DNA of 64,000 nucleotides. Source: Parafrankia irregularis. Lineage in GTDB: Bacteria; Actinomycetota; Actinomycetes; Frankiales; Frankiaceae. The position numbers and the translations under genes are program-made. The notes below the pieces were generated by a model. It saw nothing but the letters and a program-made list of their open reading frames with translations. It made no database searches and was not told where the DNA came from. This document shows, in pieces, positions 8,465 through 14,678 of this stretch. Where the stretch lies: NCBI RefSeq assembly GCF_001536285.1, contig NZ_FAOZ01000001.1, positions 124,001 through 188,000 of the forward strand, written 5' to 3'. Numbering within the stretch: the first letter of the stretch is position 1; each line of letters begins with the position of its first letter.

Positions 8465-8640
8465 CCTTAAAAACCTTTAGATGCCTTACAAAGCCTTATG
8501 ACTCCTTAGTGGGACATTGGCGAGACACCGGTGAGTCATCTGGCGAGACACTGGCGGGTCACACTTAGTGGGACATTGACGGGACATTCTGAAGGGGATG
8601 TCCCACTGAATGTCCCACTAAGTAAATGTCCCACTAAGTC
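8465..8640. repeat. iteron-like array with phased CCTTA repeats
   Basis: CCTT(A/T) recurs at 8465, 8474, 8484, 8494 and 8504, about one helical turn apart. It is followed by TTAGTGGGACATT in direct orientation at 8506 and 8565. The inverted form AATGTCCCACT(AAGT) occurs at 8609 and 8625, with shorter copies at 8580 and 8598. Related GGCGAGACA(C) half-repeats fill the gaps. Direct plus inverted iterons in an AT-rich patch beside an initiator-like gene are characteristic of plasmid origins or copy control. Origin function is inferred. Confidence 0.65.
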
Positions 8641-8651
8641 AAAGACGAAAT

Positions 8652-8684
8652 GAGACCCCCATCCTTCCCAAGGGCGGGGGTCTC
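8652..8684. terminator. hairpin terminator after the initiator-like gene
   Basis: GAGACCCCC (8652-8660) pairs with GGGGGTCTC (8676-8684), with additional CCTT/AAGG pairing in the loop. It lies 30 bp past the stop of the minus-strand gene starting at 9529 and isolates that gene from the repeat array. Confidence 0.65.
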
Positions 8685-8713
8685 GTCACGCGCTCCACTG
8701 GCGAACTCGGGAG

Positions 8714-9529
8714 CTACTTCCGGCGCCTCTCCCGTTCGATCAGATCCTTCTCGATATCCTGCACTATCTCAGGTCCATAATTCATGAAACTGGTCAAAAT
8801 CGGGCCCTGGTGTATCTCCGTGAAGAATCCGAACCGGAAGATCGAAAGCAGCATCACTTCCGCCGTGTAGCTCCGAATCCAGCGCTCCATCTTGCGTTCC
8901 GCGTCGGCAATGTCAACATCGGATGTGTCGGAATTCTCATCGACGCGACTAATAAACTCCTTCACGAAAAGGGGCGGCAGCTCGTTTTCCGGGATATCCG
9001 GAAGATCCGCGGGCCCGATCGTGGGATACAGATATCTGTACTTCGGGTGCTCGCGACTCATGGGAGCCATGCCACCGAGGGTGACGAAGAAATCAGTCGG
9101 TCGCTTCGCAACAGCGGTGAATTCTCCGTCATGCCGAAGGGCGTACTTATCCAGATCGATCACGTACCGGTTCGACCGGCCACCTTCCCGGAGTCGAGGG
9201 GGCGGCGTGGGCCCAATGTCACGGTAGTCGACGACCTCGAAAACGCCCATCGTGCGGAATTCCTTGACGGCTCGGGAAACCGTTTTACGACTCAGGCCAT
9301 CACCATTCTTCTTCTTCGTTTCCTTTCCGATCGTTTCCGCCCCGGCGTAGCATGCCCCGGTAACGTAATTCATGTGGAACACGAGCTGCTTGAGGATCCG
9401 CCCATTAGTGTGGGAGACGACCCGACTCCAATATTCGCCGTACATCTTCTTCGCCTCGACGAATTCGTCGGGGGTGAGGTGTGACCACGGCAACTCCACC
9501 GACGGCCGCCGGTCCATGCTAAGATTCAT
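8714..9529 (-). CDS. winged-helix protein, candidate replication initiator of the element
   Basis: This is a ~271-aa soluble protein. Residues ~45-100 read as a winged helix: ILKQLVFHMNYVTGACYAGA, then GLSRKTVSRAVKEFRTMGVF with the basic recognition helix, then a wing around RSNRYVIDLDKYAL. This resembles helix-turn-helix initiator or DnaD-like proteins of mobile elements, but I do not recognise a named family. The C-terminal half is acidic then basic (DLIERERRRK end). The repeats and terminator lie directly 3' of it. I chose the ATG at 9529; a TTG at 9535 and an ATG at 9517 are alternatives, and none has a strong ribosome site (GAGAGA upstream). A role in replication is inferred from position and fold only; a transcriptional regulator is the main alternative. 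Confidence 0.6.
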   Translation of the reverse strand: MNLSMDRRPSVELPWSHLTPDEFVEAKKMYGEYWSRVVSHTNGRILKQLVFHMNYVTGACYAGAETIGKETKKKNGDGLSRKTVSRAVKEFRTMGVFEVVDYRDIGPTPPPRLREGGRSNRYVIDLDKYALRHDGEFTAVAKRPTDFFVTLGGMAPMSREHPKYRYLYPTIGPADLPDIPENELPPLFVKEFISRVDENSDTSDVDIADAERKMERWIRSYTAEVMLLSIFRFGFFTEIHQGPILTSFMNYGPEIVQDIEKDLIERERRRK

Positions 9530-9567
9530 TTGCAATCAGTTGTTCTCTCTCGCGTTCGCGTTCGTTA

Positions 9568-9605
9568 AGGACCCCCGCTAAGCTGTCCAGGCCGGCGGGG
9601 GTCCT
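9568..9605. terminator. strong 11-bp hairpin upstream of the initiator-like gene
   Basis: AGGACCCCCGC (9568-9578) pairs perfectly with GCGGGGGTCCT (9595-9605). On the plus side it is followed by CTTTC, on the minus side by a short TTAA. It lies in the leader of the 9529 gene, so it could be an attenuator as well as a terminator. Confidence 0.5.
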
Positions 9606-9660
9606 CTTTCATTGTCCTCCGGGTACGGCCGCACCCCCATGTGATCAAATGCACGGAAAA

Positions 9661-9680
9661 TGTTCCCTTGCTTGGGAACA
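9661..9680 (-). terminator. intrinsic terminator of the RHH operon
   Basis: The inverted repeat TGTTCCC / GGGAACA has a 6-nt loop. On the minus strand it is followed by TTTT, a classical intrinsic terminator 72 bp after the stop of the 10096-9752 gene. The same symmetry could also be an operator for the next gene. Confidence 0.6.
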
Positions 9681-9751
9681 AAACCGTGTCGTAGCCGTCC
9701 GGAGTTGATCGACTCCAGACTCTCCGTGTACTGCACAGAGCCCATCGGCCG

Positions 9752-10096
9752 TCAATCCCACTTTCGGTGGTCCTGCGCTCCGGCCGGAATCTGAAGCTCG
9801 CAGCAGATCGTGATCACCTCGTCCACGGGCATACCGAGTTCCTCAGACTTCCCTTGGAGCCAATCCACCACGCCCCGGGGCAGGCTCACAGTGACGTCCT
9901 GGCGGTCGTCTGTGGCGTCTTCACCCTCATCCAAGGGTTCCAGCTCGGTGACCTCGTAGCCCACGAACGGATCCCGCGTGGGCCTGGTGGTCACCCTCGT
10001 GCCCGGGAACCTTTCGAGGGGCGTGTCAGCCCTTCTCACACCCCCGGGCAAGTCTAGGGAAAAGGCTTCCTCGGTGGAACCACGCCGGCCCCACAT
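9752..10096 (-). CDS. small acidic protein with RHH/CopG-like C-terminal segment
   Basis: This is a 114-aa hypothetical protein. The first half is low-complexity and acidic (VTELEPLDEGEDATDD). The second half, QDVTVSLPRGVVDWLQGKSE then GMPVDEVITICCEL, has the beta-strand plus two-helix pattern of a ribbon-helix-helix DNA-binding unit. The start ATG at 10096 overlaps the TGA of the upstream RHH gene by one base (TGATG), so the two are translationally coupled; AGGGA precedes it. The pair may form a regulator or partition/antitoxin-like module of the element. No named family is recognised. Confidence 0.6.
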   Translation of the reverse strand: MWGRRGSTEEAFSLDLPGGVRRADTPLERFPGTRVTTRPTRDPFVGYEVTELEPLDEGEDATDDRQDVTVSLPRGVVDWLQGKSEELGMPVDEVITICCELQIPAGAQDHRKWD

Positions 10097-10305
10097 CAGT
10101 CTTTCCCTGTCGCAGAGACACCCGTCGCCGAGGCGCTGGCAATCCACAAATCGAGGGCAAGACGCAGAACCTCACTTATGGATGCACCCCTTTTCTCCCT
10201 GACCGCCTCCATGAATGTGATCTGCTCTGGAGTCAAGTCCACCGTGTGGCGCTGCTTGTAGACCCGATACGGGCGAGGAATCTTCCGATCTTCTTCGGTG
10301 ATCAC
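10096..10305 (-). CDS. ribbon-helix-helix (CopG/Arc-like) DNA-binding protein
   Basis: In this 69-aa protein the pattern KQRHTVDLTPEQITFMEAVR followed by GASISEVLRLALDLWIA is a clear ribbon-helix-helix: one strand that inserts in the major groove and two helices. It starts at GTG 10305 with AGGAGA ten bases upstream. It is the first gene of a two-gene minus-strand operon and is divergent from a plus-strand gene at 10429, so the 123-bp gap is its likely operator region. Copy-control or antitoxin-type repression is the usual job of such proteins. Confidence 0.75.
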   Translation of the reverse strand: MITEEDRKIPRPYRVYKQRHTVDLTPEQITFMEAVREKRGASISEVLRLALDLWIASASATGVSATGKD

Positions 10306-10428
10306 GTGCTCATTTCTCCTGGCATCGAAGTGCTTTTCGTTTAGCTTCGCACAGATTTACAGAGAATCATGAATTCGTGCCACGATATAGACAGAGCCCG
10401 AAACGCGGGCAACACAAAAGGAGAAGTA

Positions 10429-10896
10429 GTGCCACGAAAGAAGAATGACGAGCGGCTCCCCCTCGTCCCGGATCCGAGCACGCCAGTACGGATGAAGGAC
10501 GGAAGGCTCCGCACCGAAATGGGAACTCCCGTACCGACTCGTGAAGCAATCGTTCCAGAATATGTCTGGGGCGACGTGTATTCGCCTGAGCTTCGCCCCG
10601 CGAAGACAACCACGGAGCGGGAAAAGCTCGTAGCCGAGTCGAGGTCGGGCCCCTTTGTCGAGGTAGACCAGATGGAATACCGGCCGCTAGCTCAGAAGGT
10701 GACCCGATTCCAGGCGACGATTCGGCAGTCAGGGAATGTGTTGAGCCAACAATTCCCACAGTCGGCTGTGACAGCGGCGCCACGTGACGAGGTTGGGGAC
10801 ATGGGGCTAGATGACCCGTCACCTTCCACTAGTTCGCCGAATAGGAACTTTAAAGGCACCGCGGCGATGTATTGGGAAGGCAGCAGGAATGACTAG
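10429..10896 (+). CDS. hypothetical element protein, 155 aa
   Basis: Function not recognised. The protein is hydrophilic and starts PRKKNDERLPLVPDPSTP, with no membrane segment and few Cys. I used GTG 10429 because AAAAGGAGA lies 5 nt upstream, a far better site than the ATG at 10369. It is the first of two overlapping genes (8-bp overlap with the next). Position right after the regulators, in an AT-richer block with three other small genes and an HNH nuclease, recalls early or packaging-adjacent genes of actinophages. That is only contextual. Confidence 0.6.
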   Translation: MPRKKNDERLPLVPDPSTPVRMKDGRLRTEMGTPVPTREAIVPEYVWGDVYSPELRPAKTTTEREKLVAESRSGPFVEVDQMEYRPLAQKVTRFQATIRQSGNVLSQQFPQSAVTAAPRDEVGDMGLDDPSPSTSSPNRNFKGTAAMYWEGSRND

Positions 10897-11182
10897 TCCA
10901 CTCGCGAACGCTCAGGCGTACATCGCGGGCTACGCGGCTCGTCTACAGCAGAGGACCAATGCGATTCCTCAGAAGGTCAACGAGGGGCGTCGCATTCTGG
11001 AGAAGTTCCGCGAGCCACAGAAATCGGGCCCGCGAGAGCCGAGTAAAGGAACACCAGGACGGATCACCACTAGTCCATCCTCAACACCGAAGTCACCTGC
11101 CCCCGCCCGTGCAAGTAGCCGGTCGTCCGGAGCCGAGAGAAGGCAGGGGTTCGTGGAAGGTGTCCAGGTTCGTGATTGGTAG
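10889..11182 (+). CDS. small basic hypothetical protein, 97 aa
   Basis: The N-terminal half is predicted helical (MTSPLANAQAYIAGYAARLQ, NEGRRILEKFREPQ). The rest is a Ser/Pro/Lys/Arg-rich disordered tail (TTSPSSTPKSPAPARASS). The start ATG overlaps the end of the previous gene by 8 bp (stop TAG at 10894-10896), implying translational coupling. No family recognised; net positive charge is compatible with nucleic-acid binding. Confidence 0.5.
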   Translation: MTSPLANAQAYIAGYAARLQQRTNAIPQKVNEGRRILEKFREPQKSGPREPSKGTPGRITTSPSSTPKSPAPARASSRSSGAERRQGFVEGVQVRDW

Positions 11183-11380
11183 ATGCCGGCGTCGTAGCAA
11201 CTCACCTCCCCGAATTCGGGGATCCGGAAAAGCGGAACTTTTCTCGATCACAGTTGATACGGCACCCACCGAAAACCGGAACTACACGGGGCGGACGAAA
11301 TAGCCCGATTCATCCGGAAAATAAATAGATCCTGGCCGGAGAATGAGTCAGGTGTAGTTGCTACAGCAAAGAGAAAGAGC

Positions 11381-11797
11381 ATGGAAATGAGCATTTCACT
11401 CGAACAAGGCGAACTTTACCGGCGCGCGTCGTCGTATGTAGCCGGGGGCATGCCCGCCGAAAGGGCCCTAGACCAGGCCTACGCGGACGCCATAGCCGAT
11501 CGTCAGGACGTTCTGACCGTCTTCACCGAGGTAAAGGAAGCGGCAGGGCGAGCACCTCACACCGAAATGCCGAAGGGCACATGCCCACGTTGTGGATCAA
11601 CCGAGCTTTTCGTTTTCGGGGAACTTCCGCAAGTTTTCGAGGGCAGAACTCAGGATCCGGCCGCCGCGGCTCTATTGGCTAAGCGAGATCCACGTAGCGG
11701 AATAGGAACCGTCCGGTGCCCCGACTGCAATTACCCAGCTCCTGAGAGCGGATTCACGGGCCCGTCAGGCCGAGGGTCAGCGGGAAGGTTCATGTAA
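11381..11797 (+). CDS. zinc-ribbon hypothetical protein
   Basis: This is a 138-aa protein. An N-terminal helical part (LEQGELYRRASSYVAGGM ... RALDQAYADAIADRQDVL) precedes a two-knuckle zinc ribbon: CPRCGSTELF around residue 68 and CPDCNYPAPE around residue 113, a clear pair of CxxC sites. It is immediately followed by the HNH gene through a TAATG overlap, so both are made together. A DNA- or protein-binding partner of the nuclease is plausible. The ATG at 11381 has AGAAAGAG upstream; ATG 11387 is equally possible. Confidence 0.65.
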   Translation: MEMSISLEQGELYRRASSYVAGGMPAERALDQAYADAIADRQDVLTVFTEVKEAAGRAPHTEMPKGTCPRCGSTELFVFGELPQVFEGRTQDPAAAALLAKRDPRSGIGTVRCPDCNYPAPESGFTGPSGRGSAGRFM

Positions 11798-12252
11798 TGC
11801 CTACGGCTACGCTGACCCGTTCTGAGGGAAGGGAAGTCTCCTACAGCACCGCGTATTACAGGTCTCTGCCTGCCGAGACACGGCGTGAATGGAATCGTGC
11901 AAAAGCGCGGGCTCGACGTGCTCGACTTCGGGCAGGTGGAAGTTCTCTGTCAAACGAGGAGAGAAGACTAATTCGGCTCAGCTCAGGGTGCACATATTGC
12001 GGGGCTACGCTGCCGAACGGGGGCTCTGAGGAAACAGACCATCTCATGCCTCTGTCGAGGTCGGGGGCCGATGTCCACGATAACGTGGTCAGCTCGTGTG
12101 GTTCGTGTAATAAGAGGAAGTCGCGCCGGACACTTCTGGAGCTGGCGGATATCGAGTGGGCTATGGTAGGCCGGGCCCTGCTTTATAGCGAGAAGGTACA
12201 AAATGAATTCGCACGACTGCTAGCAGCAGAGCCCGACCCGATCCCTATGTGA
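11797..12252 (+). CDS. HNH endonuclease
   Basis: This 151-aa protein has a complete HNH/McrA-type nuclease motif: CTYCGATLP (first zinc knuckle), then ETDHLMPLSRSG with the catalytic DH pair, then DNVVSSCGSCNKRKSRR (second knuckle and the N/H region). The N-terminal half is very basic (WNRAKARARRARLRAGG). The start overlaps the upstream stop as TAATG. HNH proteins of this size occur as phage packaging nucleases, homing nucleases and restriction components. In an element lacking terminase and restriction genes its role is open. Confidence 0.85.
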   Translation: MPTATLTRSEGREVSYSTAYYRSLPAETRREWNRAKARARRARLRAGGSSLSNEERRLIRLSSGCTYCGATLPNGGSEETDHLMPLSRSGADVHDNVVSSCGSCNKRKSRRTLLELADIEWAMVGRALLYSEKVQNEFARLLAAEPDPIPM

Positions 12253-12638
12253 CGAGCCGTCCACGTAAATAATACCGCCCTCGGTCATTTCCATTGGTGC
12301 TGATGCCCACCCGTGGAGATGGCCGGGGGTTCTGCCTTTCGTGGCTCCTGTGCCCACTCAGACAGCATGAACGGGCCGCAGCATGAACAGGTCACGCTGC
12401 ACAGCCCGTACCAACTTCCCGGGCGCGGAAATGCTCTCTGAACCTGGCCGGGGCCGGACGATCCGGCCTCCCGCGCGGTGGAAAGTGACGGCCTGGTGCT
12501 CGTGCTCGACGATCCCGGGGTACCTCTCCCCTTGGCTCACTGGTAGTCGCCACGTCACAGAACGTCGACTATCGGGCGTGTTGTGCGTGATTTGGGCGTT
12601 CCCGCTCGACAGCGATGCCTGTTGCAGCCCCTCTCGCC
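12253..12638. other. intergenic region with a doubtful small minus-strand frame
   Basis: No confident gene. A 66-codon minus-strand frame (12358-12558, ending in KLVRAVQRDLFMLRPVHAV) has protein-like composition but no recognisable family and only a weak ribosome site, so I do not call it. The region separates the HNH block from the second recombinase. Confidence 0.3.
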
Positions 12639-12664
12639 GTTACACTTATGCAAGTAGATGTAAC
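12639..12664. promoter_or_regulatory. inverted repeat in front of the small serine recombinase
   Basis: GTTACA (12639-12644) and TGTAAC (12659-12664) are inverted with 14 bp between, 29 bp upstream of the recombinase start. It could be an operator, or a recombination half-site pair for the resolvase-like protein itself. Confidence 0.45.
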
Positions 12665-12692
12665 ACCGCAGGTCAGAGAGGTTGGTCACGCA

Positions 12693-13388
12693 ATGCGAGT
12701 CATCGCCTACATTCGGGTGTCGACTGAGAAGCAGCTCGACGGGTACGGGCTCGACGTTCAGCGTGACGCCGTCCGGGCGTGGGCACGGACCAACGGTCAC
12801 CGCCTTGTCCTGATCTTCACCGAGGAAGGTGTCTCCGGGAAGCTCGAAGAGCGTCCGGCACTCGCGGAAGCGCTCCGGGCCCTGAAGGACGGACAGGCTG
12901 ACGGGATCGTGGTCCCGAAGCTCGACAGGCTTGCTCGTGACCTCGTGGTGCAAGAGCAGCTCATCGCGGAAGTCTGGCGGATGGGTGCGACTGTCTTCTC
13001 TGCTGTCGCCAGCGAGGCTGACTACCTGGTGGACGATCCGGCGGACCCCTCCCGGAAGCTCATCCGCCAGGTGCTCGGCGCCGTGTCCGAGTATGAGCGC
13101 GCGATGATCGCTCTGCGTCTGCGCTCCGGCCGTGCCAGGAAGGCAGCTTCCGGGGGCTACGCCTACGGTGCCCCCGCGTACGGGCAGAAGGCCGTAGACA
13201 AGGAGCTGACGGAAGACACACGCGAGCAAGATGCGCTTGCTCGCATGATCGAACTCGCGGACGACGGGAAGAGCTTGCGGGAGATCTGCGCAGAGCTGGA
13301 GAAGGAAGGCCACCGGCCGAAGCGCGGAGATCGTTGGCACCCGACCACGGTGAACCGCTGTCTCACACGGGCCCGCGCTGCTGCGTGA
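12693..13388 (+). CDS. serine recombinase (resolvase/invertase family)
   Basis: This is a 231-aa protein. The catalytic N-terminus MRVIAYIRVSTEKQ carries predicted nucleophile Ser10. GYGLDVQRDAVRAWA, ADGIVVPKLDRLARD and GAVSEYERAMIALRLRSGR are standard resolvase motifs. A short recombinase/helix-turn-helix tail (GKSLREICAELEKEGHRP ... TTVNRCLTRA) replaces the long C-terminus of the integrase. It starts at ATG 12693 with GAGAGG upstream. It is likely a resolvase, an invertase or a second excision enzyme of the element. Having two serine recombinases on one 13.5-kb element suggests a composite origin. Confidence 0.88.
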   Translation: MRVIAYIRVSTEKQLDGYGLDVQRDAVRAWARTNGHRLVLIFTEEGVSGKLEERPALAEALRALKDGQADGIVVPKLDRLARDLVVQEQLIAEVWRMGATVFSAVASEADYLVDDPADPSRKLIRQVLGAVSEYERAMIALRLRSGRARKAASGGYAYGAPAYGQKAVDKELTEDTREQDALARMIELADDGKSLREICAELEKEGHRPKRGDRWHPTTVNRCLTRARAAA

Positions 13389-13417
13389 GGTATCTCACAG
13401 CTTGAATCGTCAGCTTC

Positions 13418-13448
13418 GTAACCGTCGGTCACCGAGGCTGACGGTTAC
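13418..13448 (+). terminator. terminator after the small recombinase
   Basis: GTAACCGTC and GACGGTTAC form a perfect 9-bp stem 30 bp after the stop and are followed by TTT. An overlapping alternative stem (GTCAGC/GCTGAC) is possible. Confidence 0.6.
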
Positions 13449-13551
13449 TTTGCATTGACCCCCGGTACCCTTAAGTAATCTTCCCTCAAGATCATGTGTC
13501 AGGCATCGCGCACAGGATTTCCGCGATCACTTTGTGACAGTGCAGGCAGTG

Positions 13552-13818
13552 TCAGGCAGTGGCGTCCGGGCTCGTGTCTCCCGGGATCACGTCACCAGGG
13601 ATCGGGGTTCCGTCCCGCGTGAATCGCTCCGACTCTGAGTGATCGTCGCTGACGACGGCGTACCCGATGACACGGTCATCCTCCGCGATCACTCGTGACG
13701 CCAGGGCGTGAAGGTCCACGATGCCCCGGGTGACCTGCCACTCGGGTACGTAGAACGGCACCGACCCGAACGGCGCGTGCTCACCCCGATCACGCTGCAG
13801 GACTAGGTAGGGCGCCAT
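13552..13818 (-). CDS. hypothetical element protein, 88 aa
   Basis: Not recognised. It is a compact soluble protein, MAPYLVLQRDRGEHAPFGSV through GIVDLHALASRVIAEDD, rich in beta and acidic residues. The ATG at 13818 has GGGAGG upstream and lies one base after the stop of the preceding minus-strand gene, so the two form an operon. Confidence 0.55.
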   Translation of the reverse strand: MAPYLVLQRDRGEHAPFGSVPFYVPEWQVTRGIVDLHALASRVIAEDDRVIGYAVVSDDHSESERFTRDGTPIPGDVIPGDTSPDATA

Positions 13819-13819
13819 G

Positions 13820-14053
13820 TCAGGCCCTCCCGCCCAGAGCGCTGATGAGCGACTCGCCATCGTCAGGCTTCGGGAGCCACCACACACCGGGGGCTAGCTC
13901 CACGCTTTCTGTCTCGCTGCCCGCGTCGGTGTAGTCCTCCGAGCTGTCGGTCTCCGTATCGACCGCGCTCTCGTCTGCCTGCTTCTCGTGCGCCTGGTGC
14001 TCGTCTGCCTGCTTCTCGTGCGCCTGGTGCTCGTCTGCCTGTGAGTCGCGCAT
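13820..14053 (-). CDS. repeat-containing acidic protein, 77 aa
   Basis: The N-terminus is built from two tandem copies of QADEHQAHEK plus a third partial one (QADE), encoded by a 30-bp DNA repeat. Then follows an Asp/Glu/Ser/Thr-rich stretch (DTETDSSEDYTDAGSETES) and a short ordered end (VWWLPKPDDGESLISALGG). GGGGAGAG lies just upstream of ATG 14053. The strongly acidic, repetitive character suggests a flexible or DNA-mimic-like protein, but no function can be assigned. It is divergent from the excisionase-like gene. Confidence 0.55.
   Translation of the reverse strand: MRDSQADEHQAHEKQADEHQAHEKQADESAVDTETDSSEDYTDAGSETESVELAPGVWWLPKPDDGESLISALGGRA
13970..14040. repeat. 30-bp in-frame tandem repeat
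   Basis: Two perfect 30-bp units (13970-13999, 14000-14029) and an 11-bp partial third unit encode the QADEHQAHEK repeats. A multiple of three keeps the frame, so copy number could vary without destroying the protein. Confidence 0.85.
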
Positions 14054-14091
14054 CTGCTCTCCCCGTCCGCGTAGTCACCGAACTCTCCGCC

Positions 14092-14117
14092 AGTGTCGCA
14101 TGCAGCACTGTCGCATG
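14092..14117. promoter_or_regulatory. direct repeats in a divergent promoter region
   Basis: TGTCGCATG occurs at 14094 and 14109, spaced 15 bp, in the 86-bp gap between the minus-strand acidic gene and the plus-strand excisionase-like gene. The spacing suits tandem binding of a small regulator or excisionase. Confidence 0.45.
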
Positions 14118-14139
14118 TTCACTGCCTACGGTCGCGAGA

Positions 14140-14436
14140 GTGCCTGAAGTGAAGGACGATCCGGCGGAGAACTCCCCGGGCGACAGTCCGGAGCAAGCCC
14201 CGGTGCAGCTCTCCAGCGTCGGCTACGTGATGCACGCGCTTGGGGTCTCCCGAACCCGGGCGTACTACATCACCGACCGCCACGTGGGCGAGAAGGCCTT
14301 CCCTCTGCCCTTCGGGGTGCTCTACCAGGGAGCTGGAGACACCGACCGGAAGCACGCGCGGGTATGGCTCCGCAGTGACGTCGACGCATGGCTCGACCGC
14401 CACCACGCCGGGTGGCGCGACACCGTGGACACCTGA
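14140..14436 (+). CDS. excisionase-like (AlpA/Xis-type) small DNA-binding protein
   Basis: This is a ~98-aa protein. SSVGYVMHALGVSRTRAYYI is a winged-helix/MerR-like helix-turn-helix. The end RVWLRSDVDAWLDRHHAGW is the typical closing motif of excisionase/AlpA-family proteins, which select an att site for excision. The start is uncertain: GTG 14140 or GTG 14149. As the only such protein on the element it is the best candidate for the recombination directionality factor. Serine-integrase directionality factors are very diverse, so that remains a guess. Confidence 0.7.
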   Translation: MPEVKDDPAENSPGDSPEQAPVQLSSVGYVMHALGVSRTRAYYITDRHVGEKAFPLPFGVLYQGAGDTDRKHARVWLRSDVDAWLDRHHAGWRDTVDT

Positions 14437-14465
14437 GGTCTAACGCCGTCACCCTCGACCGCGCA

Positions 14466-14482
14466 CCCTCCGTAGCGGAGGG
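14466..14482 (+). terminator. short GC hairpin after the excisionase-like gene
   Basis: CCCTCCG-TAG-CGGAGGG is a perfect 7-bp stem with a 3-nt loop, 30 bp past the stop. There is no T-tract. Confidence 0.45.
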
Positions 14483-14678
14483 ACCTGACCGAAGATCCGT
14501 GTGCGGATGAAATTCGCTGGTCGGAGCTGCTTTGAGTGCATTTGGCCGATGCTTACGCTGGTTGCGATCTGTAGTTTTCTGTGAACCGCTTGTGAGGGTC
14601 CTGATTTGCAACTAAAGTCCGTATTGCCCCCGGCCGGGAGCTGATGTTGACTGAAAACTGACTCCTGAAGGGTTCATC

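Larger units (their letters stand above)
7827..8713. other. non-coding region, probable element replication/control region
   Basis: No credible protein gene lies in these ~890 bp; short open frames here have low-complexity Arg-rich translations. The left 500 bp are GC-rich and featureless apart from the hairpin at 7859. The right 280 bp are markedly AT-rich and repeat-dense: a palindrome at 8434, phased CCTTA repeats and an iteron-like array up to 8640, then a terminator. It lies immediately 3' of the initiator-like gene. Confidence 0.5.

Noticed and set aside
8506-8640. Possible CRISPR array in the element
   Set aside because: Copies occur in both orientations with irregular spacing, which fits iterons and not CRISPR.
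11797-12252. HNH gene as part of a restriction-modification system
   Set aside because: No methyltransferase or specificity gene lies nearby, so a restriction role is not supported.
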